From a virus: a stretch of DNA of 64,000 bases. The stretch lies in the IMG/VR virus record IMGVR_UViG_3300018421_000015, positions 22,300-86,299 of that record; one strand, written 5' to 3'. The position numbers were made by a program, and so were the translations under genes. Of this stretch, positions 15,348 through 23,194 are shown piece by piece. Every line of letters begins with the position of its first letter. Positions within the stretch are counted from its first letter, which is position 1. The notes under the pieces are model-generated. The model did no database searches, had not been told where the DNA came from, and was given only the letters and a program-made list of their open reading frames with translations.

Positions 15348-15818
15348 ATGGGAATGGACGTCTACGGTAAAAACCCCACCTCAGAAAAAGGGGAATACTT
15401 CCGCAACAACGTATGGTGGTGGCGACCGCTATGGAACTATTGTTGTCTAGTTGATCCAGAGTTAGACCAAAAAGTACCATACGGTCACTCCAACGACGGA
15501 GACGGACTAGACTCCGAAGGCGCAAAAGAACTAGGGATAAAACTTCAAGCAGAGATCATCACAGGACGCGCCCTGACCTACGTAGAACAGTACGAAAAAG
15601 CACGCCAAGCCATACCAAAAGAAGACTGTAAATACTGCGACGAAAACGGTGAACGTACCTGGCAACAAGAAAACGGTGAACCCTACACCAAAATATGTAA
15701 CGCATGTAGCGGAACAAAAAAGGTAGATTCATGGGAAGTACACTACCCAATGAACCTAGAAAACATAAAAGAATTCTCAGAATTCCTACTAGAATCCGGA
15801 GGATTCCAAATATGTTAA
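15348..15818 (+). CDS. Common phage protein of unknown function with zinc knuckle
   Basis: This 156-aa protein begins MGMDVYGKNPTSEKGEYF and NNVWWWRPLW, a start I recognise from many phage proteins of unknown function. Near residues 95-125 it has a DnaJ-like zinc arrangement (CKYCDENGE ... CNACSGTKK). AAGGAG lies at the end of the preceding gap. Its stop overlaps the start of the SpoU gene. Confidence 0.7.
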   Translation: MGMDVYGKNPTSEKGEYFRNNVWWWRPLWNYCCLVDPELDQKVPYGHSNDGDGLDSEGAKELGIKLQAEIITGRALTYVEQYEKARQAIPKEDCKYCDENGERTWQQENGEPYTKICNACSGTKKVDSWEVHYPMNLENIKEFSEFLLESGGFQIC

Positions 15819-16462
15819 GCTTCTTCGCAGCCACAACAACAAGTCTATGGCCTAGAATAAAAAAAATTTTACGCCGCGATTTTTCAAGGCATGATGTGGG
15901 TGAGCCGGAGAAGTTCAAACAGTTCAATGTCAAAGATGAACTCAAAGAACTTCCAGTAACATCAATACGTAGCTGGCAACAGGGTCATTCTATTCCTTAC
16001 TCTGTGGCCATGTACAATACGGTAAGAGATTTCAATCTAGCTTCAGTCATACGTAACGCTTCAGCGTTTGCCATCCAGGAAATAAATATTATAGGATGGA
16101 AAAAATATGATAAGCGTGGGGCTGTTGGTGCTTATAACTACGTTAAAATAAATCACTTTGTTGATTTTGACGCTTTCTCTCGTTATATCAGCCCTCACAA
16201 TCTTGTGGCTTTAGAGCTTCCAGAACACTACCCAAATGTTCCTGACGCAGCTTTTATGGAGCTTTCAAACTTTGAATGGCGTCCTGGCTACTGTTTATTA
16301 ATAGGCGAAGAGGGAGCCGGTATACCAGAAGATGATCTTCGCAAATGTTTTCATAAAGTAAAAATAACTATACCAGGATCAATGAGATCTTTAAATGCAG
16401 CTACTGCTGCTGGTATTGCAATGTACAGTGCAAGTCGATCAAACGTGAGGGAATATGTCTAG
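15812..16462 (+). CDS. SpoU/TrmH-family RNA 2'-O-methyltransferase
   Basis: This 216-aa SPOUT protein has the three SpoU motifs in order: NTVRDFNLASVIRNASAF (motif 1, with the Asn and Arg), LLIGEEGAGIP (motif 2) and ITIPGSMRSLNAATAAGIAM (motif 3, binding S-adenosylmethionine in the knot). Such enzymes methylate ribose 2'-OH groups in tRNA or rRNA. ATG 15812 is chosen because GGAGG at 15798-15802 precedes it; the longer in-frame upstream extension lies inside the previous gene. A phage copy could protect or retune tRNAs in infection; the RNA target is unknown. Confidence 0.85.
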   Translation: MLSFFAATTTSLWPRIKKILRRDFSRHDVGEPEKFKQFNVKDELKELPVTSIRSWQQGHSIPYSVAMYNTVRDFNLASVIRNASAFAIQEINIIGWKKYDKRGAVGAYNYVKINHFVDFDAFSRYISPHNLVALELPEHYPNVPDAAFMELSNFEWRPGYCLLIGEEGAGIPEDDLRKCFHKVKITIPGSMRSLNAATAAGIAMYSASRSNVREYV

Positions 16463-16700
16463 TCCACAGTATCAAAAACTTACTGATCAAGATAAAGATT
16501 GGAAGCTTAAATACTACTCTTTCTTAAAGGGCGCTAAAATAATCAATGTAGAAATATTTGAAGACGACCTTTTTACTGGCACTGATCAGAATTGGCCTGT
16601 AATCATTATAGAGAAAAATGGTCAAACATTTGAACTTCAGCTTTCTCGCGATGAAGAAGGCAATGGTCCAGGCTTTATGTTTGGTCTTCCCTATGTCTAG
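16455..16700 (+). CDS. Small phage protein
   Basis: The protein has 81 aa. WPVIIIEKNGQTFELQLSRD forms a strand pair of a kind common in small phage proteins, with an acidic N-terminal half. It overlaps the SpoU gene by 8 bp and the next gene by 8 bp, so it is translationally coupled on both sides. Function unknown. Confidence 0.65.
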   Translation: MSSPQYQKLTDQDKDWKLKYYSFLKGAKIINVEIFEDDLFTGTDQNWPVIIIEKNGQTFELQLSRDEEGNGPGFMFGLPYV

Positions 16701-16890
16701 ATTCGATAAAACACCTACTAGAGCAGAAGAATATTTTGAACTTAAGGACTGGCTCCAATCTTCTGCTGAGCATGCGCGCTCTGTTCTTCGTGGAGATGAA
16801 CCTCTTGACAAAGAGGCTTATGAGAATCTATACTATGCTTTAATGGATTTAGCAGACTGGTACAGGATAGATCTCATATATGATACGTAA
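16693..16890 (+). CDS. Small helical protein
   Basis: The protein has 65 aa and is helical and amphipathic (EEYFELKDWLQSSAEHARSV, YENLYYALMDLADWYRI). ATG 16693 is chosen because it overlaps the previous stop; a longer reading from 16618 would lie inside the previous gene. Confidence 0.6.
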   Translation: MSRFDKTPTRAEEYFELKDWLQSSAEHARSVLRGDEPLDKEAYENLYYALMDLADWYRIDLIYDT

Positions 16891-17107
16891 AAACTACGGA
16901 GAACTTACTCCACATCAAGTAGACAAAGCTCGTGATGCGTGGCTTGATCCTGGTAATCTTTTTGATGAACAAGAACATCATGAAGACTGCGAAGATGAAG
17001 ACTGCGAAGGCGATTGTGTTGAAATTGGCGAACCAGACTGGGGCCAGATAATACAAGATCGAGAAGATTACGAGGCAGATAGGTGGCTAGATAATAATGG
17101 ATACTGA
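16880..17107 (+). CDS. Very acidic small protein
   Basis: The protein has 75 aa with a dense Asp/Glu/Cys/His middle (HHEDCEDEDCEGDC) that could chelate metal or mimic DNA. It overlaps neighbours on both sides by 11 bp. Acidic small phage proteins are often DNA mimics against host nucleases, but there is no specific support for that here. Confidence 0.6.
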   Translation: MIRKNYGELTPHQVDKARDAWLDPGNLFDEQEHHEDCEDEDCEGDCVEIGEPDWGQIIQDREDYEADRWLDNNGY

Positions 17108-17267
17108 AGTTAATGATGAAAACTGGAATCATTTTTTCGTGACAGAAATTGATGACGCATACTGGGAAAGCCTGTTGCATTGGGTTGATCTCAATATAGA
17201 TTCTCTTGAGTACGCACTTTATGATGATTATCAAGAACCATTTAACGATAGACTGGAGGACTCATGA
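17097..17267 (+). CDS. Very acidic small protein
   Basis: This 56-aa ORF starts at ATG 17097 inside the end of the previous gene and ends in an ATGA overlap with the next. It is rich in Asp, Glu and Trp (DENWNHFF, DDAYWESLLHWVD). The tight overlaps on both sides support it being translated. Confidence 0.55.
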   Translation: MDTEVNDENWNHFFVTEIDDAYWESLLHWVDLNIDSLEYALYDDYQEPFNDRLEDS

Positions 17268-17710
17268 AAGATAGGTTTAAAAAGACAAAACCTGATTCTT
17301 ACTCAGATGTAATTAAAACATCTCCCTACAAAAGCTCTTCTTATGATCCAAGAACTTTTGGTTCCAAAAACTACTCAGATACTTTTTTTAAAATGAAAAA
17401 GACTCCTTTAGAAGAAGTTATTGAACTTCGTGATATTTTAAGATCTGCCTATGCAAATAGGCCATCTGATGGTCATATAGAAAAAGTTCTTACTCACGCT
17501 CTTGCTGAAATCACTAATCTTGAAAAGAAGATTCAACGTCTTGAAAAAGATTTGGATGAAGCTAATAAAGATTTAATTGAAATACAAGTTGGTGACGAAA
17601 CTGTTGTTATAAATGGCGATCTAGCATCACAGGTTATTTCTTCTGGTGTTAAAAAATATATCACAGAAGCTTTGGAGGCTTATTGTGACTCTCAAACCGT
17701 TCAAGAATAA
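17264..17710 (+). CDS. Coiled-coil hypothetical protein
   Basis: This 148-aa protein has a basic, Ser/Tyr-rich N-terminus and a clear coiled coil at about residues 82-112 (ITNLEKKIQRLEKDLDEANK), followed by a short strand region and an acidic tail. It overlaps the next gene, whose GTG start uses a GGAGG inside this gene. Confidence 0.65.
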   Translation: MKDRFKKTKPDSYSDVIKTSPYKSSSYDPRTFGSKNYSDTFFKMKKTPLEEVIELRDILRSAYANRPSDGHIEKVLTHALAEITNLEKKIQRLEKDLDEANKDLIEIQVGDETVVINGDLASQVISSGVKKYITEALEAYCDSQTVQE

Positions 17711-17909
17711 CATTGGTCCTTCTGGCGAAAAACCAGGTGACAGAATACAGCTAAGATTTACAAATGATCAGTACACCACCTTAAAACCTGGTGACAAAGG
17801 TACCGTAAACTTTGTAGATGATTACGGCACTGTACATATAAACTGGGATGAAGGATCTACATTAGGTCTTGTTCCTGATCACGATAAATGGATGGTTATA
17901 TCAAAATGA
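17685..17909 (+). CDS. DUF4314-like small protein
   Basis: The protein has 74 aa. GDRIQLRFTNDQYTTLKPGD, GTVNFVDDYGTVHINWDEGS and LGLVPDHDKW follow the DUF4314 layout as I remember it: a small SH3-like barrel found in phages and actinobacteria. The start is a GTG at 17685 with GGAGG at 17674-17678 six bases before it. Its end overlaps the next gene as ATGA. Function unknown. Confidence 0.7.
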   Translation: MTLKPFKNNIGPSGEKPGDRIQLRFTNDQYTTLKPGDKGTVNFVDDYGTVHINWDEGSTLGLVPDHDKWMVISK

Positions 17910-18103
17910 TAGAGAACCTTATTTGCCCAAGGTGTGAGGGCCTAGTACCTAATAACGGCTCTCCTGGAGCATATCCGGGGGCTCTCAGCAGGACTGACAA
18001 CAATACAGAGATATGCTCTAGGTGTGGTGAAATGGAAGCCCTAGAAGAAATGATGTGGGGATCTCCCCTTCCTCAAACAGATTGGATTATTAACAATATA
18101 TGA
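17906..18103 (+). CDS. Zinc-ribbon protein with PGAYPGALSR core (actinophage-type)
   Basis: The protein has 65 aa with CPRC near the start and CSRCG in the second half, a zinc ribbon, separated by SPGAYPGALSRTDNNTEI. This core closely resembles a small protein very common in actinobacteriophages as I remember it, and it is one of the few host hints in the window. ATGA overlaps join it to both neighbours. The molecular role is unknown. Confidence 0.75.
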   Translation: MIENLICPRCEGLVPNNGSPGAYPGALSRTDNNTEICSRCGEMEALEEMMWGSPLPQTDWIINNI

Positions 18104-18246
18104 TTACCATTCTGTACATCATGGCATTTATAACATTGTTATCTGTAATTGGTTTTCTCTCAGTTACAATAACACTTATATTACATGAAGCTTACCAGCA
18201 TACTATTTCTTTCTTTAGGCGTTATCGCTATAGGAAAACAAAATGA
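18100..18246 (+). CDS. Single-span membrane peptide
   Basis: The protein has 48 aa. One strongly hydrophobic segment (ILYIMAFITLLSVIGFLSV...) is followed by a basic tail FFRRYRYRKTK, so an N-out, C-in topology is likely. ATGA overlaps at both ends show it is part of a translated train. Confidence 0.6.
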   Translation: MITILYIMAFITLLSVIGFLSVTITLILHEAYQHTISFFRRYRYRKTK

Positions 18247-18368
18247 GGTTAAATAAAGGTCAACCTTTGTGGTTGCCAGAAATGATATGCCCGAAATGCC
18301 AGGTTGCTTGGTCTCCAACTTTAACGTTACTATGTTGGATATGCAATGAACAAGGAGTCCCTAAATGA
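18243..18368 (+). CDS. Tiny zinc-ribbon protein
   Basis: The protein has 41 aa with MICPKCQ and LLCWICNE, one complete C-x2-C / C-x2-C zinc ribbon and little else. Overlaps of four bases on both sides support translation. Confidence 0.5.
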   Translation: MRLNKGQPLWLPEMICPKCQVAWSPTLTLLCWICNEQGVPK

Positions 18369-18442
18369 AAATAATAGGATATACAGTATTGGTTTTTGCT
18401 TTCATATTGAGCATACCAGTCCTACTGTGGGCTGGCGCCTGA
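18365..18442 (+). CDS. 25-aa membrane micropeptide
   Basis: ATG 18365 to TGA 18442 encodes MKIIGYTVLVFAFILSIPV followed by LLWAGA, a single hydrophobic helix. GGAG lies upstream inside the previous gene, and the ATGA overlap supports coupling. It ends the plus-strand train, just before a T-rich stretch and a change of strand. Confidence 0.4.
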   Translation: MKIIGYTVLVFAFILSIPVLLWAGA

Positions 18443-18502
18443 TTTTTTTGTACATACAAAATATTATTTAATATGGTATTTTTTTTCAAATAGAGCCTTA
18501 GG

Positions 18503-18907
18503 TTACTGCCTATAGAAAATAGAGCCACTAGGTGTACCGGAATCTACTTCTACATAAATTCCATCCGGGCAGTAAATGCCGTTAGGTCCGAACCAGTGAC
18601 TGTCGTGGTCACCGTTAGGTGGCACAGCTCCAGCAATCAAGTCACCAGTTGCATCTGCTCCATTATAAATATGGATATGAACGTTACCTGAATCATCGTC
18701 ATTAACATCAAGTCCCATAAAGATCGCTGCACTAGAAACTACCTGCTCACTAGAACCACTCAAGGTAAATATTCTGCTAGCTTCCGTAAAATGACCTATT
18801 GGTCTTTCATGATCGTAAAGCTTAGGTGTAGTAGTGCTATTTTTTGATGGTGCTGGTTTTTGCGATGCCGGTCTTGCAGTGCTATTTGATGCATTTACTA
18901 ATGCCAT
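18503..18907 (-). CDS. Probable virion decoration or small structural protein
   Basis: This 134-aa protein has a Pro/Ser/Ala-rich N-terminus and a strand-rich remainder (NVHIHIYNGADATGDLIAG, GIYVEVDSGTPSGSIFYRQ) of the type seen in small virion accessory proteins, similar in style to the 28244-28603 product. GGAG precedes the ATG. It is the first gene of the minus-strand half, after a divergent promoter region. Confidence 0.55.
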   Translation of the reverse strand: MALVNASNSTARPASQKPAPSKNSTTTPKLYDHERPIGHFTEASRIFTLSGSSEQVVSSAAIFMGLDVNDDDSGNVHIHIYNGADATGDLIAGAVPPNGDHDSHWFGPNGIYCPDGIYVEVDSGTPSGSIFYRQ

Positions 18908-18927
18908 ATTAATCTCCTTGAGTTTTA

Positions 18928-18971
18928 GGTGATATAATATATAGTAACATCCATATTTCGGGTACTATAAA
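18928..18971. promoter_or_regulatory. Divergent promoter region
   Basis: Between the divergent genes at 18907 and 19002 there are three -10-like elements. TACTATATA reads on the minus strand at 18946-18938 and TACTATAAA on the plus strand at 18963-18971, each about 30 bases from its start codon. An extended -10 TGATATAAT is on the plus strand at 18930-18938. No convincing -35 boxes were seen. Confidence 0.45.
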
Positions 18972-19001
18972 TTCTGATAGTGAATAAAGTTTGGAGATTA
19001 A

Positions 19002-19358
19002 ATGGGAATGTTTGACTACGTCCGCACTAATTATAGATTGCCAAATATTGAAGTTAACGAAGATCTAACCCTAATATTTAATGCAGGTAATACCAGGCAT
19101 TTTGGATATGAAACAGAATTTCAAACAAAAGATTTTGAGCAGCAGTTTGATCAATATCTAATAACCTCCCATGGGATACTTTTTGTTAGGGAGGGAGTCA
19201 GTAACGTTGAAACCGATTACACTGGCAGCCTCAGCTTCGCTACAATCGTTCCACATCCTACTGGTGGAGGATATTACGTAGAATATCATTCAAGCTGGTT
19301 AGACGGCAAAATAGCTAGCATTGGCGGGGAATGCATTAGGGCCACAGGTGGGGCATGA
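19002..19358 (+). CDS. Common phage protein of unknown function
   Basis: This 118-aa protein begins MGMFDYVRTNYRLPN, a start shared by a widespread family of phage and prophage proteins whose role is not known. GGAG lies six bases before the ATG. It overlaps the next gene as ATGA. Together the two genes form a small plus-strand island in a minus-strand region. Confidence 0.65.
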   Translation: MGMFDYVRTNYRLPNIEVNEDLTLIFNAGNTRHFGYETEFQTKDFEQQFDQYLITSHGILFVREGVSNVETDYTGSLSFATIVPHPTGGGYYVEYHSSWLDGKIASIGGECIRATGGA

Positions 19359-19675
19359 TAGAAGAAGAGTTTGATATTAGGTTAGTAGATTTTAGTGAAT
19401 TATCAAACGAAGATGCTTTAGAACTATTAGAAGCCTCTAAAATAATAGCTCTTAAAGATTTATACTCGGGCCTTTTACTGTGGGGCATAATTGAGGTACA
19501 TAAGATTGAGAATCTAGATGAGTTGCATCATTTTCTCTTTGACCCCGAAAGCTTAGCTGCCGTTGAATATTATAATTCCTTTAAAGAATTAGGATACGAT
19601 AAAGCCTACTACAATATGAGGGATAGTTACGATAAGCTTACCTTTATTGAATCAGTAGTTAAAGAATTATCTTGA
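19355..19675 (+). CDS. Hypothetical protein, converging on the halogenase operon
   Basis: The protein has 106 aa and is acidic and helical, with no recognised family. Its last nine bases overlap the last nine bases of the convergent gene 19667-20500, so the two stop codons lie within each other's reading frame. Confidence 0.6.
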   Translation: MIEEEFDIRLVDFSELSNEDALELLEASKIIALKDLYSGLLLWGIIEVHKIENLDELHHFLFDPESLAAVEYYNSFKELGYDKAYYNMRDSYDKLTFIESVVKELS

Positions 19676-20500
19676 CCACCTATTTGCTATCCATTCCAAC
19701 ATTCTAGAGAGCCAATTTCCTTTTCCATCTTTTTTTTCAAGAAGTTCATCTTTATCTCGCTGCTCTTTTTTGTATCTAGATTTTTGATTAATTGGAATAA
19801 ACGTAGATTTAAAACCACGCTGAGAAAGAAGATCGTATATACTACCGTCACCCCAAATGTAATTAATCCCTTTTTGCCTAGGAATAGGTACCACATGCTG
19901 CATAATTTCACCTATTTCTATAGTAAATTCTTTATCAGTCAATATGTTCAAAACTATATTTGCATGATGGTAATAATCGGTATTTACTAATGCTGGCAAA
20001 AGTGTATAGTTTGGATTAGGTTCCCAAAGTGGAGGAAGGAAAATGGAAGACCACCCTGGTGCCGTTTTAAATAGCCAGGGATTTATTATTTTAATATAAT
20101 TTGCTCTCTCAAGTTTTCTTACCCTAGTCACTGGGCATTCTCCACTTTGATGAAAACCAAAACCTTCAACATGAAATTCGTGATTACCAGCAATGTCAAA
20201 TCTACTTTCCCAAAATGAACCATCTGGAGATGGTCTGAAATGCAGTCTTGCCCACATCGGTATATTGAAACCAAGAGATATATAATCAGCTGTCCCAGAA
20301 CATCTTCTCAATGCACCATCTCCAGAATCTAAATCTTTCCACCAATCTGGCCAATTTCTCCAGTTATCAATTGGCATTACTTCAGGGTCATAGAGCATTT
20401 GTGTATTCGGAGTAATTAAAACCTCACCTGGTTTTACTTTTGGTATATTATAAAAAGAATTAGCTGTCTCTATTTTTAGTTCTCTCAATGGCTTCTCCAT
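19667..20500 (-). CDS. Trp-rich DUF6065-like protein, probable halogenase partner
   Basis: This 277-aa protein is rich in Trp, Pro and Asn. The middle reads INPWLFKTAPGWSSIFLPP, then LVNTDYYHHANIVLNI and MQHVVPIPRQ, a pattern I associate with a family of phage and giant-virus proteins of unknown function that resembles DUF6065. A second, more typical member is at 48458-49183. A Lys/Arg-rich helix closes the protein. It starts 41 bp inside the halogenase gene's end, so the two are coupled. It may bind the substrate or carry it to the halogenase. The family name is a weak call. Confidence 0.6.
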   Translation of the reverse strand: MEKPLRELKIETANSFYNIPKVKPGEVLITPNTQMLYDPEVMPIDNWRNWPDWWKDLDSGDGALRRCSGTADYISLGFNIPMWARLHFRPSPDGSFWESRFDIAGNHEFHVEGFGFHQSGECPVTRVRKLERANYIKIINPWLFKTAPGWSSIFLPPLWEPNPNYTLLPALVNTDYYHHANIVLNILTDKEFTIEIGEIMQHVVPIPRQKGINYIWGDGSIYDLLSQRGFKSTFIPINQKSRYKKEQRDKDELLEKKDGKGNWLSRMLEWIANRWSR

Positions 20501-21968
20501 GATCTATCATCTTTAAATTAATTAGATTAGAATTTGTCTCGCTTAGATGTTGAGTTGCTATTCTTCTGGATAGGTGTGCATTCAGCGAAACCGTTGCGGA
20601 TTCACTATTTAGAACTCCTTGACCCTGGGCAACGTGCCAGAAATGAGGTATAAAGAAGAGCTCAAATCCATTAGCAGTTATATCATGATCTTCGGGAGGT
20701 CGTTCTGACCATATTTCCAAAAGCTTCTGTAGCATTAGAGGCTTAGGTCTATTTTGTTGATCTAACCACATCTTAGTGTCATTTCTGTCAGAAATATAAT
20801 GTAAACAAATCATACTCAAAGCATTTTCCATAACTTCATTCATTATCTTATTATATTCTCTTATGGAGAATTCTGTCTTTTCGTTAAAGTTTGCTATATA
20901 TGAGCATAGTAATCTGGCCTGCTGTATCCCTATTGATATGGTTGTAGCCTCTAAAGGTTCGATGAAGCTATACGATAGGCCTATTGATACACAGTTTTTT
21001 TGCCAAGGTTCGCTATAATAGCCGGGTCTGAACTTAATGAATCTAGGATTTTCTATTTCAATACCATGAAACTCTTCAGCCTCAATAATCGCCTCCTCTT
21101 CAGTTATATAAGAGGAAGAGAAAACATATCCATTACCTTTTCTTTCTTGAGTTGGTATTTCCCACATCCACCCAGCATTCATGCTGATAGCTCTTGTGTA
21201 TGGGTGAATCTTTCCAAATATGTCTTTATCAGTTTGAAAAACTAGAGCTGTATCACAAGGTAAGTATTCGCTAAATGAATTAAACTCCACATTCTGCATT
21301 TTACTGGACAGCACTCTTGCAAATCCTGTTGCATCTATAAAAAAATCTCCAGATATTTTACTATCGAAACCATTAACTTTTATATATTTTATATGACCAT
21401 TTGAACCCTTATTTACAGATTCAATTTCACCTTCAACAAATCTTATGCCCATGTTATTGGCAAAGTTCTTAAGATATTTGTTGAGAAGAAATGTATCAAA
21501 ATGATATTGATTTGTTCCAAGATGAGTTTTATCTGGCTCTGTATCATCTTCACTAATCCCATCTATAACCTGATCCTCAATCATGCCTTTCCAGGAAAGT
21601 GAATTTGTTAAAAGGATTTCATTTTCTAGCAAAAAGCTATAGGTTGCATAGAAGGAGTTTCGTTTAATTCCTGTACCAGAAACAGAATGGATATACTTTG
21701 GCGTATGATTATTCCATCCCTCAAACATGATTCCATATTTGTGGGTGACGCCTGCAAATTTAATCATATCATCTACATTTATTCCAACAAAATCCTGAAA
21801 CCATCTCCAATGTTCCGTAGACCCCTCTCCTACGCCTATAATAGGGCTTTTTTCGGAAAAGCATACGGTTATGTCATATAAGGGGAATGTTTTTTTTAGA
21901 ATTATTGCAGTTGTCAATCCCGATGTACCAGCTCCGGCGATGACGATATGTTTTTGATCTATCTTCAT
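20460..21968 (-). CDS. Flavin-dependent tryptophan halogenase
   Basis: This 502-aa protein has the hallmarks of FADH2-dependent halogenases. G12-A-G14-T-S-G17 binds FAD. K77 in VTHKYGIMFEGW matches the lysine that carries HOCl (K79 in PrnA). GWMWEIP is the WxWxIP motif that excludes monooxygenase activity. FIEPLEATTI holds the Glu that assists catalysis. The reaction is chlorination or bromination of an indole or other aromatic ring and needs a flavin reductase, which is not seen nearby. It lies in an operon with three 2OG oxygenases and a Trp-rich protein, so the substrate may be a Trp residue in a peptide rather than free tryptophan. Confidence 0.9.
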   Translation of the reverse strand: MKIDQKHIVIAGAGTSGLTTAIILKKTFPLYDITVCFSEKSPIIGVGEGSTEHWRWFQDFVGINVDDMIKFAGVTHKYGIMFEGWNNHTPKYIHSVSGTGIKRNSFYATYSFLLENEILLTNSLSWKGMIEDQVIDGISEDDTEPDKTHLGTNQYHFDTFLLNKYLKNFANNMGIRFVEGEIESVNKGSNGHIKYIKVNGFDSKISGDFFIDATGFARVLSSKMQNVEFNSFSEYLPCDTALVFQTDKDIFGKIHPYTRAISMNAGWMWEIPTQERKGNGYVFSSSYITEEEAIIEAEEFHGIEIENPRFIKFRPGYYSEPWQKNCVSIGLSYSFIEPLEATTISIGIQQARLLCSYIANFNEKTEFSIREYNKIMNEVMENALSMICLHYISDRNDTKMWLDQQNRPKPLMLQKLLEIWSERPPEDHDITANGFELFFIPHFWHVAQGQGVLNSESATVSLNAHLSRRIATQHLSETNSNLINLKMIDHGEAIERTKNRDS

Positions 21969-21969
21969 A

Positions 21970-22563
21970 TCATTTAAACCAGGTAACTAAAGAGTACTTC
22001 ACCGTTTCATCATCTGCACCAGCTGGTTTGGCTATATGCAAATACGGGAAATTGGATGGGAATAAGACACAGGATCCAGCTTGCGGCTTTATCTCAACAT
22101 CGAAATGAGGAAATACTAATTCGCCACCAGAGAAATCATCATTAAGAAAACAAACTAAGCTTAAAACTCTTTCATTATTTGGACCATGATCTTGATGAGC
22201 CCTATACTCTGCCCCTTTTCCATATCTTAATACTCTATAATTTTCGTCACCACTTAACTCCAATTCAAAGTCATCCCTATAGTCCCAGACGGTTTTATCT
22301 ATAGATTGGAAAATATCTATCCAAGTTGAATGCAATTCACTAATCCTCGAAGAGTGACCATCATAATTTGATAAAGGGGACAATTCACACGACATAGATG
22401 TTCGAACATCTGATATGTATCCATCACCCACTTGAGCTCTAACCCAATTAAGAAAAGACCACTCCTGAGAACACTCGCTTTCTAGTAGGTCTATAAATTT
22501 TTTACCAGAATCAAAAACATTAGTATATAACCTAATGCAAGTTCCTAAATCTTCTTTTTTCAT
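21970..22563 (-). CDS. Fe(II)/2OG oxygenase, prolyl-4-hydroxylase-like
   Basis: This 197-aa protein contains the iron facial triad H123-Q-D125 ... H176, and K189 to bind the 2-oxoglutarate carboxylate, in the P4H-type order with FSGGELVFPHFDVEIKPQAG between. Enzymes of this fold hydroxylate peptidyl prolines and other residues or small molecules. It starts two bases before the next gene ends and belongs to the halogenase operon. Confidence 0.85.
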   Translation of the reverse strand: MKKEDLGTCIRLYTNVFDSGKKFIDLLESECSQEWSFLNWVRAQVGDGYISDVRTSMSCELSPLSNYDGHSSRISELHSTWIDIFQSIDKTVWDYRDDFELELSGDENYRVLRYGKGAEYRAHQDHGPNNERVLSLVCFLNDDFSGGELVFPHFDVEIKPQAGSCVLFPSNFPYLHIAKPAGADDETVKYSLVTWFK

Positions 22564-22564
22564 A

Positions 22565-23188
22565 TTAATACAAGCTTTCTCTATATTCTTGTTCTTTCTT
22601 CCTTATCACGGAGTGATGTGCCTGGCCTATCGTTTTACTCCAATGGTTACCGGGTACAAAGTGATAAAATATAACACTAACTTCATTAGTCTTGGGATTT
22701 GGAAAATCTGGTCTCCAATGATATTGATCTTCACCATAGTATATTATAGCATCATTAGGGTCAACCGTAAACTCCTTACCTTCAACAAAAAGGGGCCAGG
22801 CATCCTTGTGGTCGATAGAAACATCTATCGTATACGTACATGCGTTGTCATCTACATGCTCGAACAGTCTAGCCTTATAACCTCTGTAGGTAGAAAATAT
22901 AGCATAGGACGCCTCAATGGTATCGTCCAAAAAAAGTTCTTTAGCCAAAGGAACTAATTTTTCAAGCGACTCTCTGAGCATGCAATCAGGGCCGCTATTC
23001 TGGGTATGATAGGTTAGTCTACCGAAACCTTCGTCATAAATAAATAGGGGTCTATTATTATTCCTTAAGTTAAGTAAATAATCCTTTAGAGAATTAAAAT
23101 ATGATACATCAAATACCCCCTCATAGACGAAAGCATCAGGTCTTAGTGTTAGGTTTCTGCCTGTTCTTTTATCAAAATAAGTTTCCAA
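22565..23188 (-). CDS. Divergent Fe(II)/2OG oxygenase-like protein
   Basis: This 207-aa protein has a candidate triad of H111-V-D113 and H157 (DQYHWRP) around a P4H-like core (FTVDPNDAIIYYGED). The Arg or Lys that would bind 2-oxoglutarate is not clear, so the co-substrate could differ. The start is TTG at 23188. It is spaced two bases from the previous oxygenase and six from the next, consistent with one transcript. Confidence 0.7.
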   Translation of the reverse strand: METYFDKRTGRNLTLRPDAFVYEGVFDVSYFNSLKDYLLNLRNNNRPLFIYDEGFGRLTYHTQNSGPDCMLRESLEKLVPLAKELFLDDTIEASYAIFSTYRGYKARLFEHVDDNACTYTIDVSIDHKDAWPLFVEGKEFTVDPNDAIIYYGEDQYHWRPDFPNPKTNEVSVIFYHFVPGNHWSKTIGQAHHSVIRKKEQEYRESLY

Positions 23189-23194
23189 AATATA

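Noticed and set aside
15559-15945. 128-codon minus-strand frame across the end of 15348-15818
   Set aside because: It is the complement of the coding bases of two well-supported plus-strand genes.
18443-18502. Possible intrinsic terminator after the micropeptide train
   Set aside because: A T-run follows GC-rich bases, but no stem longer than three or four pairs could be drawn.
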